Part shown: piece by piece, positions 11,501-23,400 of the stretch
How positions within the stretch are numbered: position 1 is the first letter of the stretch
Layout: each line of letters opens with the position of its first letter
From: Paragorgia papillata
Lineage: Eukaryota; Cnidaria; Anthozoa; Scleralcyonacea; Coralliidae
Assembly: GCA_035771165.1 (NCBI GenBank)
Contig: JAWNZC010000121.1
Location: forward strand, 1 to 64,000
Length of the DNA: 64,000 nt
Reading direction: 5' to 3'
Made by a program: the position numbers and the translations under genes
The notes under the pieces: model-generated
What the model was told of the DNA's origin: nothing
Seen by the model: only the letters and a program-made list of their open reading frames with translations
Databases searched by the model: none

Positions 11501-14179
11501 ATTTTTCAAAAAAAATCGAGGAAAAAAAAAGTAAAGGGGTTAGCCTTTACTTTTTGACCGATTTTGGTCATTTTTGAAACTTTTGAGTTAGGGTCAAAAA
11601 CGGTTAAATAAAGTCTTTTTAGACCTTCTGTGAAAAGGAGTAGGCTGTATTTGGGCTAAAAAATTATTTTTTTGATTTTTCAAAAAAAATCGGGAAAAAA
11701 AAAGTAAAGGGGTTAGCCTTTACTTTTTGACCGATTTTGGTCATTTTTGAAACTTTTGAGTTAGGGTCAAAAACGGTTAAATAAAGTCTTTTTAGACCTT
11801 CTGTGAAAAGGAGAAGGCTGTATTTGGGCTAAAAATATTTTTATTGATTTTTCAAAAAAAATTGGGGAAAAAAAAAGTAAAGGGGGTTAGCCTTTACTTT
11901 TTGACCGATTTTGGTCATTTTTGAAACTTTTGAGTTAGGGCCAAAAACGGTTAAATAAAGTCTTTTTAGACCTTCTGTGAAAAGGAGAAGGCTGTATTTG
12001 GGTTAAAAATATTTTTATTAATTTTTTCGAAAAAAATCGGGAAAAAAAAAGTAAAGGGGTTAGCCTTTACTTTTTGACCGATTTTGGTCATTTTTGAAAC
12101 TTTTGAGTTAGGGTCGAAAACAGTTAAATAAAGTCTTTTTAGACTTGCTGTGAAAAGGAGAACGCTGTATTTGGACTAAAAAAATTTTTTTTGATTTTTA
12201 AAATAAAATCGGGAAAAAAAAAGTAAGGGGTTAGCCTTTACTTTTTGATCGATTTTGGTCATTTTTGAAACTTTTGAGTTAGGGTCAAAAACGGTTAAAT
12301 AAAGTCTTTTTAGACCTTCTGTGAAAAGGAGAAAGCTGTATTTGGGCTAAAAATATTTTTCTTGACTTTTCTAAAAAAATTGGGAAAAAAAAAAGTAAAG
12401 GGGTTAGCCTTTACTTTTTGACCGATTTTGGTCATTTTTGAAACTTTTGATTTAGGGTAAAAAACGGTTAAATAAAGTCTTTTTAGACCTTCTGTGAAAA
12501 GGAGAAGGCTGTATTTGGGCTAAAAATATTTTTCTTGACTTTTCAAAAAAAATCGGGGAAAAAAAAAGTAAAGGGGTTAGCCTTTACTTTTTGACCGATT
12601 TTGGTCATTTTTGAAACTTTTGAGTTAGGGTCAAAAACGGTTAAATAAAGTCTTTTTAGACCTTCTGTGAAAAGGAGAAGGCTGTATTTGGGCTAAAAAT
12701 ATTTTTATTAATTTTTCGAAAAAAATCGGGAAAAAAAAAGTAAAGGGGTTAGCCTTTACTTTTTGACCGATTTTGGTCATTTTTGAAACTTTTGAGTTAG
12801 GGTCAAAAACGGTTAAATAAAGTCTTTTTAGACCTTCTGTGAAAAGGAGAAGGCTGTATTTGGCTAAAAATATTTTTCTTGATTTTTCAAAAAAAATTGG
12901 GGAAAAAAAAAGTAAAGGGGTTAGCCTTTACTTTTTGACCGATTTTGGTCATTTTTGAAACTTTTGAGTTAGGGTCAAAAACGGTTAAATAAAGTCTTTT
13001 TAGACCTTCTGTGAAAAAGGAGAAGGCTGTATTTGGGCTAAAAATATTTTTATTGATTTTTCAAAAAAAATCGGGAAAAAAAAAGTAAAGGGGTTAGCCT
13101 TTACTTTTTGACCGATTTTGGTCATTTTTGAAACTTTTGAGTTAGGGCCAAAAACGGTTAAATAAAGTCTTTTTAGACCTTCTGTGAAAAGGAGAAGGCT
13201 GTATTTGGGCTAAAAATATTTTTATTGATTTTTCAAAAAAAAATCGGGAAAAAAAAAGTAAAGGGGTTAGCCTTTACTTTTTGACCGATTTTGGTCATTT
13301 TTGAAACTTTTGAGTTAGGGTCAAAAACGGTTAAATAAAGTCTTTTTAGACCTTCTGTGAAAAGGAGAAGGCTGTATTTGGGCTAAAAATATTTTTATTG
13401 ATTTTTCAAAAAAAATCGGGAAAAAAAAAGTAAAGGGGTTAGCCTTTACTTTTTGACCGATTTTGGTCATTTTTGAATCTTTTGAGTTAGGGTCAAAAAC
13501 GGTTAAATAAAGTCTTTTTAGACCTTCTCTGAAAAGGAGAAAGCTGTATTTGGGCTAAAAATATTTTTATTGATTTTTCAAAAAAAATTGGGGAAAAAAA
13601 AAGTAAAGGGGTTAGCCTTTACTTTTTGACCGATTTTGGTCATTTTTGAAACTTTTGAGTTAGGGCCAAAAACGGTTAAATAAAGTCTTTTTAGACCTTC
13701 TGTGAAAAGGAGAAGGCTGTATTTGGGTTAAAAATATTTTTATTAATTTTTCGAAAAAAATCGGGAAAAAAAAAGTAAAGGGGTTAGCCTTTACTTTTTG
13801 ACCGATTTTGGTCATTTTTGAAACTTTTGAGTTAGGGTCAAAAACGGTTAAATAAAGTCTTTTTGGACCTTCTGTGAAAAGGAGAAGGCTGTATTTGGAC
13901 TAAAAATATTTTTCTTGATTTTTCAAAAAAAATTGGGGAAAAAAAAAGTAAAGGGGTTAGCCTTTACTTTTTGACCGATTTTGGTCATTTTTGAAACTTT
14001 TGAGTTAGGGTCAAAAACGGTTAAATAAAGTCTTTTTAGACCTTCTGTGAAAAGGAGAAGGCTGTATTTGGGCTAAAAATATTTTTCTTGACTTTTCTAA
14101 AAAAATTGGGGAAAAAAAAAAGTAAAGGGGTTAGCCTTTACTTTTTGACCGATTTTGGTCATTTTTGAAACTTTTGATT

Positions 14180-14400
14180 TAGGGTCAAAAAACGGTTAAA
14201 ATAAAGTCTTTTTAGACCTTCTGTGAAAAGGAGAAGCTGTATAAGGCTAAAACATTTTTTTTCTGATTTTTAAAAAAAAAATCGGGGAAAAAAAAAGTAA
14301 AGGGTAGCCTAGCCATTACATTTTATGACCGATTGACCGATTTTGGCATTTTTTTGAAAACTTTTTGAGTGTAGGGTCAAAAACGGTTAAATAAAGGTCT
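14180..14400. other. Indel-rich monomers inside the satellite
   Basis: One to one and a half monomers carry a burst of small insertions and deletions (duplicated gaccgattgaccgatt, tagcctagcc, missing bases in ggctgtatttggg) while both neighbours are near-consensus. This looks more like a low-quality consensus or collapse point than ordinary divergence. Confidence 0.5.
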
Positions 14401-17400
14401 TTTTTAGACCTTCTGTGAAAAGGAGAAGGCTGTATTTGGGCTAAAAATATTTTTCTTGACTTTTCAAAAAAAATCGGGGAAAAAAAAAGTAAAGGGGTTA
14501 GCCTTTACTTTTTGACCGATTTTGGTCATTTTTGAAACTTTTGAGTTAGGGTCAAAAACGGTTAAATAAAGTCTTTTTAGACCTTCTGTGAAAAGGAGAA
14601 GGCTGTATTTGGGTTAAAAATATTTTTATTAATTTTTCGAAAAAAAATCGGGAAAAAAAAAGTAAAGGGGTTAGCCTTTACTTTTTGACCGATTTTGGTC
14701 ATTTTTGAAACTTTTGAGTTAGGGTCAAAAACGGTTAAATAAAGTCTTTTTAGACCTTCTGTGAAAAGGAGAAGGCTGTATTTGGCTAAAAATATTTTTC
14801 TTGATTTTTCAAAAAAAATGGGAAAAAAAAAGTAAAGGGGTTAGCCTTTACTTTTTGACCGATTTTCGTCATTTTTGAAACTTTTGAGTTAGGGTCAAAA
14901 ACGGTTAAATAAAGTCTTTTTAGACCTTCTGTGAAAAGGAGAAGGCTGTATTTGGGCTAAAAATGTTTTTTTGATTTTTCAAAAAAAATCGGGAAAAAAA
15001 AAGTAAAGGGGTTAGCCTTTACTTTTTGACCGATTTTGGTCATTTTTGAAACTTTTGAGTTAGGGTCAAAAACGGTTAAATAAAGTCTTTTTAGACCTTC
15101 TGTGAAAAGGAGAAGGCTGTATTTGGGTTAAAAATATTTTTATTAATTTTTCGAAAAAAATCGGGAAAAAAAAGTAAAGGGGTTAGCCTTTACTTTTTGA
15201 CCGATTTTGGTCATTTTTGAAACTTTTGAGTTAGGGTCAAAAACGGTTAAATAAAGGCTTTTTAGACCTTCTGTGAAAAGGAGAAGGCTGTATTTGGGCT
15301 AAAAATATTTTTCTTGATTTTTCAAAAAAAATTGGGGAAAAAAAAAGTAATGGGGTTAGCCTTTACTTTTTGACCGATTTTGGTCATTTTTGAAACTTTT
15401 GAGTTAGGGTCAAAAACGGTTAAATAAAGTCTTTTTAGACCTTCTGTGAAAAGGAGAAGGCTGTATTTGGGCTAAAAATATTTTTCTTGACTTTTCTAAA
15501 AAAATTGGGAAAAAAAAAGTAAAGGGGTTAGCCTTTACTTTTTGACCGATTTTGGTCATTTTTGAAACTTTTGATTTAGGGTAAAAAACGGTTAAATAAA
15601 GTCTTTTTAGACCTTCTCTGAAAAGGAGAAGGCTGTATTTGGGCTAAAGATATTTTTCTTGACTTTTCAAAAAAAATCGGGGAAAAAAAAAGTAAAGGGG
15701 TTAGCCTTTACTTTTTGACCGATTTTGGTCATTTTTGAAACTTTTGAGTTAGGGTCAAAAACGGTTAAATAAAGGCTTTTTAGACCTTCTGTGAAAAGGA
15801 GAAGGCTGTATTTGGGCTAAAAATATGTTTTTCATGATTTTTCAAAAAAAATTGGGGAAAAAAAAAAGTAATGGGGTTAGCCTTTACTTTTTGACCGATT
15901 TTGGTCATTTTTGAAACTTTTGAGTTAGGGTCAAAAACGGTTAAATAAAGTCTTTTTAGACCTTCTGTGAAAAGGAGAAGGCTGTATTTGGGCTAAAAAT
16001 ATTTTTCTTGACTTTTCTAAAAAAATTGGGAAAAAAAAAAGTAAAGGGGTTAGGCTTTACTTTTTGAACGATTTTGGTCATTTTTGAAACTTTTGAGTTA
16101 GGGTCAAAAACGGTTAAATAAAGTCTTTTTAGACCTTCTGTGAAAAGGAGAAGGCTGTATTTGGGCTAAAGATATTTTTCTTGACTTTTCAAAAAAAATC
16201 GGGGAAAAAAAAAGTAAAGGGGTTAGCCTTTACTTTTTGACCGATTTTGGTCATTTTTGAAACTTTTGAGTTAGGGTCAAAAACGGTTAAATAAAGTCTT
16301 TTTAGACCTTCTGTGAAAAGGAGAAGGCTGTATTTGGGCTAAAAATATTTTTCTTGATTTTTCAAAAAAAATCGGGAAAAAAAAAAGTAAAGGGGTTAGC
16401 CTTTACTTTTTGACCGATTTTGGTCATTTTTGAAACTTTTGAGTTAGGGTCAAAAACGGTTAAATAAAGTCTTTTTAGACCTTCTGTGAAAAGGAGAAGG
16501 CTGTATTTGGGCTAAAAATATTTTTTATTGATTTTTCAAAAAAAATCGGGAAAAAAAAAAGTAAAGGGGTTAGCCTTTACTTTTTGACCGATTTTGGTCA
16601 TTTTTGAAACTTTTGAGTTAGGGTCAAAAACGGTTAAATAAAGTCTTTTTAGACCTTCTGTGAAAAGGAGAAGGCTGTATTTGGGCTAAAAATATTTTTA
16701 TTGATTTTTCAAAAAAAATCGGGGAAAAAAAAAGTAAAGGGGTTAGCCTTTACTTTTTGACTGATTTTGGTCATTTTTGAAACTTTGGAGTTAGGGTCAA
16801 AAACGGTTAAATAAAGTCTTTTTAGACCTTCTGTGAAAAGGAGAAGGCTGTATTTGGGCTAAAAATATTTTTATTGACTTTTCTAAAAAAATTGGGAAAA
16901 AAAAAGTAAAGGGGTTAGGCTTTACTTTTTGACCGATTTTGGTCATTTTTGAAACTTTTGAGTTAGGGTCAAAAACGGTTAAATAAAGGCTTTTTAGACC
17001 TTCTGTGAAAAGGAGAAGGCTGTATTTGGGCTAAAAATATTTTTATTGATTTTTCAAAAAAAATCGGGAAAAAAAAAGTAAAGGGGTTAGCCTTTACTTT
17101 TTGACCGATTTGGGTCATTTTTGAAACTTTTGAGTTAGGGTCAAAAACGGTTAAATAAAGTCTTTTTAGACCTTCTGTGAAAAGGAGAAGGCTGTATTTG
17201 GGCTAAAAATATTTTTCTTGATTTTCTAAAAAAAATTGGGAAAAAAAAAAGTAAAGGGGTTAGCCTTTACTTTTTGACCGATTTTGGTCATTTTTGAAAC
17301 TTTTGAGTTAGGGTCAAAAACGGTTAAATAAAGTCTTTTTAGACCTTCTGTGAAAAGGAGAAGGCTGTATTTGGGCTAAAAATATTTTTATTGATTTTTC

Positions 17401-20400
17401 AAAAAAAAATCGGGGAAAAAAAAAGTAAAGGGGTTAGCCTTTACTTTTTGACCGATTTTGGTCATTTTTGAAACTTTTGAGTTAGGGTCAAAAACGGTTA
17501 AATAAAGTCTTTTTAGACCTTCTGTGAAAAGGAGAAGGCTGTATTTGGGCTAAAAATATTTTTTATTAATTTTTCGAAAAAAATCGGGAAAAAAAAAAGT
17601 AAAGGGGTTAGCCTTTACTTTTTGACCGATTTTGGTCATTTTTGAAACTTTTGAGTTAGGGTCAAAAACGGTTAAATAAAGTCTTTTTAGACCTTCTGTG
17701 AAAAGGAGAAGGCTGTATTTGGGCTAAAAATATTTTTCTTGATTTTTCAAAAAAAATTGGGGGAAAAAAAAAGTAAATGGGGTTAGCCTTTACTTTTTGA
17801 CCGATTTTGGTCATTTTTGAAACTTTTGAGTTAGGGTCAAAAACGGTTAAATAAAGTCTTTTTAGACCTTCTGTGAAAAGGAGAAGGCTGTATTTGGGCT
17901 AAAAATATTTTTATTGATTTTTCAAAAAAAAAATCGGGAAAAAAAAAGTAAAGGGGTTAGCCTTTACTTTTTGACCGATTTTGGTCATTTTTGAAACTTT
18001 TGAGTTAGGGTCAAAAACGGTTAAATAAAGTCTTTTTAGACCTTCTGTGAAAAGGAGAAGGCTGTATTTGGGCTAAAAATATTTTTATTAATTTTTTAAA
18101 AAAAATCGGGAAAAAAAAAGTAAAGGGGTTAGCCTTTACTTTTTGACCGATTTTGGTCATTTTTGAAACTTTTGAGTTAGGGTCAAAAACGGTTAAATAA
18201 AGTCTTTTTAGACCTTCTGTGAAAAGGAGAAGGCTGTATTTGGGCTAAAAATATTTTTCTTGATTTTTAAAAAAAAATCGGGGAAAAAAAAGTAGTAAGG
18301 GGTTAGCCTTTACTTTTTGACTGATTTTGGTCATTTTTGAAACTTTTGAGTTAGGGTCAAAAACGGTTAAATAAAGTCTTTTTAGACCTTCTGTGAAAAG
18401 GAGAAGGCTGTATTTGGGCTAAAAATATTTTTCTTGACTTTTCTAAAAAAATTGGGAAAAAAAAAGTAAAGGGGTTAGCCTTTACTTTTTGACCGATTTT
18501 GGTCATTTTTGAAACTTTTGAGTTAGGGTCAAAAACGGTTAAATAAAGTCTTTTTAGACCTTCTCTGAAAAGGAGAAGGCTGTATTTGGGCTAAAAATAT
18601 TTTTCTTGACTTTTCAAAAAAAATTGGGGAAAAAAAAAGGTAATGGGGTTAGCCTTTACTTTTTGACCGATTTTGGTCATTTTTGAAACTTTTGAGTTAG
18701 GGTCAAAAACGGTTAAATAAAGGCTTTTTAGACCTTCTGTGAAAAGGAGAAGGCTGTATTTGGGCTAAAAATATTTTTCTGATTTTTCAAAAAAAAATTG
18801 GGGAAAAAAAAAGTAAAGGGGTTAGCCTTTACTTTTTGACCGATTTTGGTCATTTTTGAAACTTTTGAGTTAGGGTCAAAAACGGTTAAATAAAGTCTTT
18901 TTAGACCTTCTGTGAAAAGGAGAAGGCTGTATTTGGGCTAAAAATATTTTTCTTGACTTTTCTAAAAAAAATCGGGGAAAAAAAAAAGTAAAGGGGTTAG
19001 CCTTTACTTTTTGACCGATTTTGGTCATTTTTGAAACTTTTGAGTTAGGGTCAAAAACGGTTAAATAAAGTCTTTTTAGACCTTCTGTGAAAAGGAGAAG
19101 GCTGTATTTGGGCTAAAAATATTTTTCTTGATTTTTCAAAAAAAATCGGGGAAAAAAAAAGTAAAGGGGTTAGCCTTTACTTTTTGACCGATTTTGGTCA
19201 TTTTTGAAACTTTTGAGTTAGGGTCAAAAACGGTTAAATAAAGTCTTTTTAGACCTTCTGTGAAAAGGAGAAGGCTGTATTTGGGCTAAAAATATTTTTC
19301 TTGATTTTTCAAAAAAAATCGGGGAAAAAAAAAAGTAAAGGGGTTAGCCTTTACTTTTTGACCGATTTTGGTCATTTTTGAAACTTTTGAGTTAGGGTCA
19401 AAAACGGTTAAATAAAGTCTTTTTTAGACCTTCTGTGAAAAGGAGAAGGCTGTATTTGGGCTAAAAATATTTTTTTATTGATTTTTTCAAAAAAAAATCG
19501 GGAAAAAAAAAGTAAAGGGGTTAGCCTTTACTTTTTGACCGATTTTGGTCATTTTTGAAACTTTTGAGTTAGGGTCAAAAACGGTTAAATAAAGTCTTTT
19601 TAGACCTTCTGTGAAAAGGAGAAGGCTGTATTTGGGCTAAAAATATTTTTATTGATTTTTCAAAAAAAATCGGGGAAAAAAAAAGTAAAGGGGTTAGCCT
19701 TTACTTTTTGACCGATTTTGGTCATTTTTGAAACTTTTGAGTTAGGGTCAAAAACGGTTAAATAAAGTCTTTTTAGACCTTCTGTGAAAAGGAGAAGGCT
19801 GTATTTGGGCTAAAAATATTTTTATTGATTTTTTAAAAAAAAATCGGGAAAAAAAAAGTAAAGGGGTTAGCCTTTACTTTTTGACCGATTTTGGTCATTT
19901 TTGAAACTTTTGAGTTAGGGTCAAAAACGGTTAAATAAAGTCTTTTTAGACCTTCTGTGAAAAGGAGAAGGCTGTATTTGGGCTAAAAAAATTTTTTTTG
20001 ATTTTTCAAAAAAAATCGGGAAAAAAAAAGTAAAGGGGTTAGCCTTTACTTTTTGACCGATTTTGGTCATTTTTGAAACTTTTGAGTTAGGGTCAAAAAC
20101 GGTTAAATAAAGTCTTTTTAGACCTTCTGTGAAAAGGAGTAGGCTGTATTTCGGCTCAAAAATTGTTTTTTTGATTTTTCAAAAAAAATCGGGAAAAAAA
20201 AAGTAAAGGGGTTAGCCTTTACTTTTTGACCGATTTTGGTCATTTTTGAAACTTTTGAGTTAGGGTCAAAAACGGTTAAATAAAGTCTTTTTAGACCTGC
20301 TGTGAAAAGGAGAAGGCTGTATTTGGACTAAAAATTTTTTTGATTTTTAAAAAAAAATCGGGAAAAAAAAAGTAAAGGGGTTAGCCTTTACTTTTTGACC

Positions 20401-23400
20401 GATTTTGGTCATTTTTGAAACTTTTGAGTTAGGGTCAAAAACGGTTAAATAAAGTCTTTTTAGACCTTCTGTGAAAAGGAGAAGGCTGTATTTGGGCTAA
20501 AAATATTTTTTTGGATTTTTCAAAAAAAATCGGGAAAAAAAAAAAGTAAAGGGGTTAGCCTTTACTTTTTGACCGATTTTGGTCATTTTTGAAACTTTTG
20601 AGTTAGGGTCAAAAACGGTTAAATAAAGTCTTTTTAGACCTTCTGTGAAAAGGAGAAGGCTGTATTTGGGCTAAAAATATTTTTATTGATTTTTCAAAAA
20701 AAAGCGGGGAAAAAAAAAGTAAAGGGGTTAGCCTTTACTTTTTGACCGATTTTGGTCATTTTTGAAACTTTTGAGTTAGGGTCAAAAACGGTTAAATAAA
20801 GTCTTTTTAGACCTTCTGTGAAAAGGAGAAGGCTGTATTTGGGCTAAAAATATTTTTCTTGATTTTTCAAAAAAAAATCGGGGAAAAAAAAAGTAAAGGG
20901 GTTAGCCTTTACTTTTTGACCGATTTTGGTCATTTTTGAAACTTTTGAGTTAGGGTCAAAAACGGTTAAATAAAGTCTTTTTAGACCTTCTGTGAAAAGG
21001 AGAAGGCTGTATTTGGGCTAAAAATATTTTTTATTGATTTTTCAAAAAAAATCGGGAAAAAAAAAGTAAAGGGGTTAGCCTTTACTTTTTGACCGATTTT
21101 GGTCATTTTTGAAACTTTTGAGTTAGGGTCAAAAACGGTTAAATAAAGTCTTTTTAGACCTTCTGTGAAAAGGAGAAGGCTGTATTTGGGCTAAAAATAT
21201 TTTTATTGATTTTTCAAAAAAAATCGGGGAAAAAAAAAGTAAAGGGGTTAGCCTTTACTTTTTGACCGATTTTGGTCATTTTTGAAACTTTTGAGTTAGG
21301 GTCAAAAACGGTTAAATAAAGTCTTTTTAGACCTTCTGTGAAAAGGAGAAGGCTGTATTTGGGCTAAAAATATTTTTTCTGATTTTTTTAAAAAAATCGG
21401 GAAAAAAAAAAGTAAAGGGGTTAGCCTTTACTTTTTGACCGATTTTGGTCATTTTTGAAACTTTTGAGTTAGGGTCAAAAACGGTTAAATAAAGTCTTTT
21501 TAGACCTTCTGTGAAAAGGAGAAGGCTGTATTTGGGCTTATATTTTTCTTGATTTTTCAAAAAAAATCGGGGAAAAAAAAAGTAAAGGGGTTAGCCTTTA
21601 CTTTTTGACCGATTTTGGTCATTTTTGAAACTTTTGAGTTAGGGTCAAAAACGGTTAAATAAAGTCTTTTTAGACCTTCTGTGAAAAGGAGAAGGCTGTA
21701 TTTGGGCTAAAAATATTTTTCTTGACTTTTTCAAAAAAAATTGGGAAAAAAAAAGTAAAGGGGTTAGCCTTTACTTTTTGACCGATTTTGGTCATTTTTG
21801 AAACTTTTGAGTTAGGGTCAAAAACGGTTAAATAAAGTCTTTTTAGACCTTCTGTGAAAAGGAGAAGGCTGTATTTGGGCTAAAAATATTTTTCTTGATT
21901 TTTCAAAAAAATCGGGAAAAAAAAAGTAAAGGGGTTAGCCTTTACTTTTTGACCGATTTTGGTCATTTTTGAAACTTTTGAGTTAGGTCAAAAACGGTTA
22001 AATAAAGTCTTTTTAGACCTTCTGTGAAAAGGAGAAGGCTGTATTTGGGCTAAAAATATTTTTTCTTGATTTTTCAAAAAAAATCGGGGAAAAAAAAAGT
22101 AAAGGGGTTAGCCTTTACTTTTTGACCGATTTTGGTCATTTTTGAAACTTTTGAGTTAGGGTCAAAAACGGTTAAATAAAGTCTTTTTAGACCTTCTGTG
22201 AAAAGGAGAAGGCTGTATTTGGGCTAAAAATATTTTTCTTGACTTTTCTAAAAAAATTGGGGAAAAAAAAAGTAAAGGGGTTAGCCTTTACTTTTTGACC
22301 GATTTTGGTCATTTTTTAAACTTTTGAGTTAGGGTCAAAAACGGTTAAATAAAGTCTTTTTAGACCTTCTGTGAAAAGGAGAAGGCTGTATTTGGGCTAA
22401 AAATATTTTTTCTTGATTTTTCAAAAAAAATCGGGAAAAAAAAAAGTAAAGGGGTTAGCCTTTACTTTTTGACCGATTGTGGTCATTTTTTAAACTTTTG
22501 AGTTAGGTCAAAAACGGTTAAATAAAGTCTTTTTAGACCTTCTGTGAAAAGGAGAAGGCTGTATTTGGGCTAAAAATATTTTTCTTGATTTTTCAAAAAA
22601 AATCTGGGAAAAAAAAAGTAAAGGGGTTAGCCTTTACTTTTTGACCGATTTTGGTCATTTTTGAAACTTTTGAGTTAGGGTCAAAAACGGTTAAATAAAG
22701 TCTTTTTAGACCTTCTGTGAAAAGGAGAAGGCTGTATTTGGGCTAAAAATATTTTTTCTTGATTTTTCAAAAAAAATCGGGAAAAAAAAAGTAAAGGGGT
22801 TAGCCTTTACTTTTTGACCGATTTTGGTCATTTTTGAAACTTTTGAGTTAGGGTCAAAAACGGTTAAATAAAGTCTTTTTAGACCTTCTGTGAAAAGGAG
22901 AAGGCTGTATTTGGGCTAAAAATATTTTTATTGATTTTTCAAAAAAAAGCGGGGAAAAAAAAAGTAAAGGGGTTAGTAAAGGGGTTAGCCTTTACTTTTT
23001 GACCGATTTTGGTCATTTTTGAAACTTTTGAGTTAGGGTCAAAAACGGTTAAATAAAGTCTTTTTAGACCTTCTGTGAAAAGGAGAAGGCTGTATTTGGG
23101 CTAAAAATATTTTTCTTGATTTTTCAAAAAAAATCGGGGAAAAAAAAAGTAAAGGTGTTAGCCTTTACTTTTTGACCGATTTTGGTCATTTTTGAAACTT
23201 TTGAGTTAGGGTCAAAAACGGTTAAATAAAGTCTTTTTCGACCTTCTGTGAAAAGGAGAAGGCTGTATTTGGGCTAAAAATATTTTTCTTGATTTTTCAA
23301 AAAAAATCGGGGGAAAAAAAAAAGTAAAGGGGTTAGCCTTTACTTTTTGACCGATTTTGGTCATTTTTGAAACTTTTGAGTTAGGGTCAAAAACGGTTAA

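Noticed and set aside
6990..14640. CENP-B box-like TTCG(A)7TCGGG in some satellite monomers
   Set aside because: The spacing between TTCG and CGGG is one base too long in every copy I checked, so it does not fit the NTTCGNNNNANNCGGGN pattern.
21327..21560. 77-aa minus-strand frame in the satellite (and similar ones near 39.0-39.3 kb)
   Set aside because: A chance fusion of two monomer translations created by a local indel; other monomers have stops in that frame.
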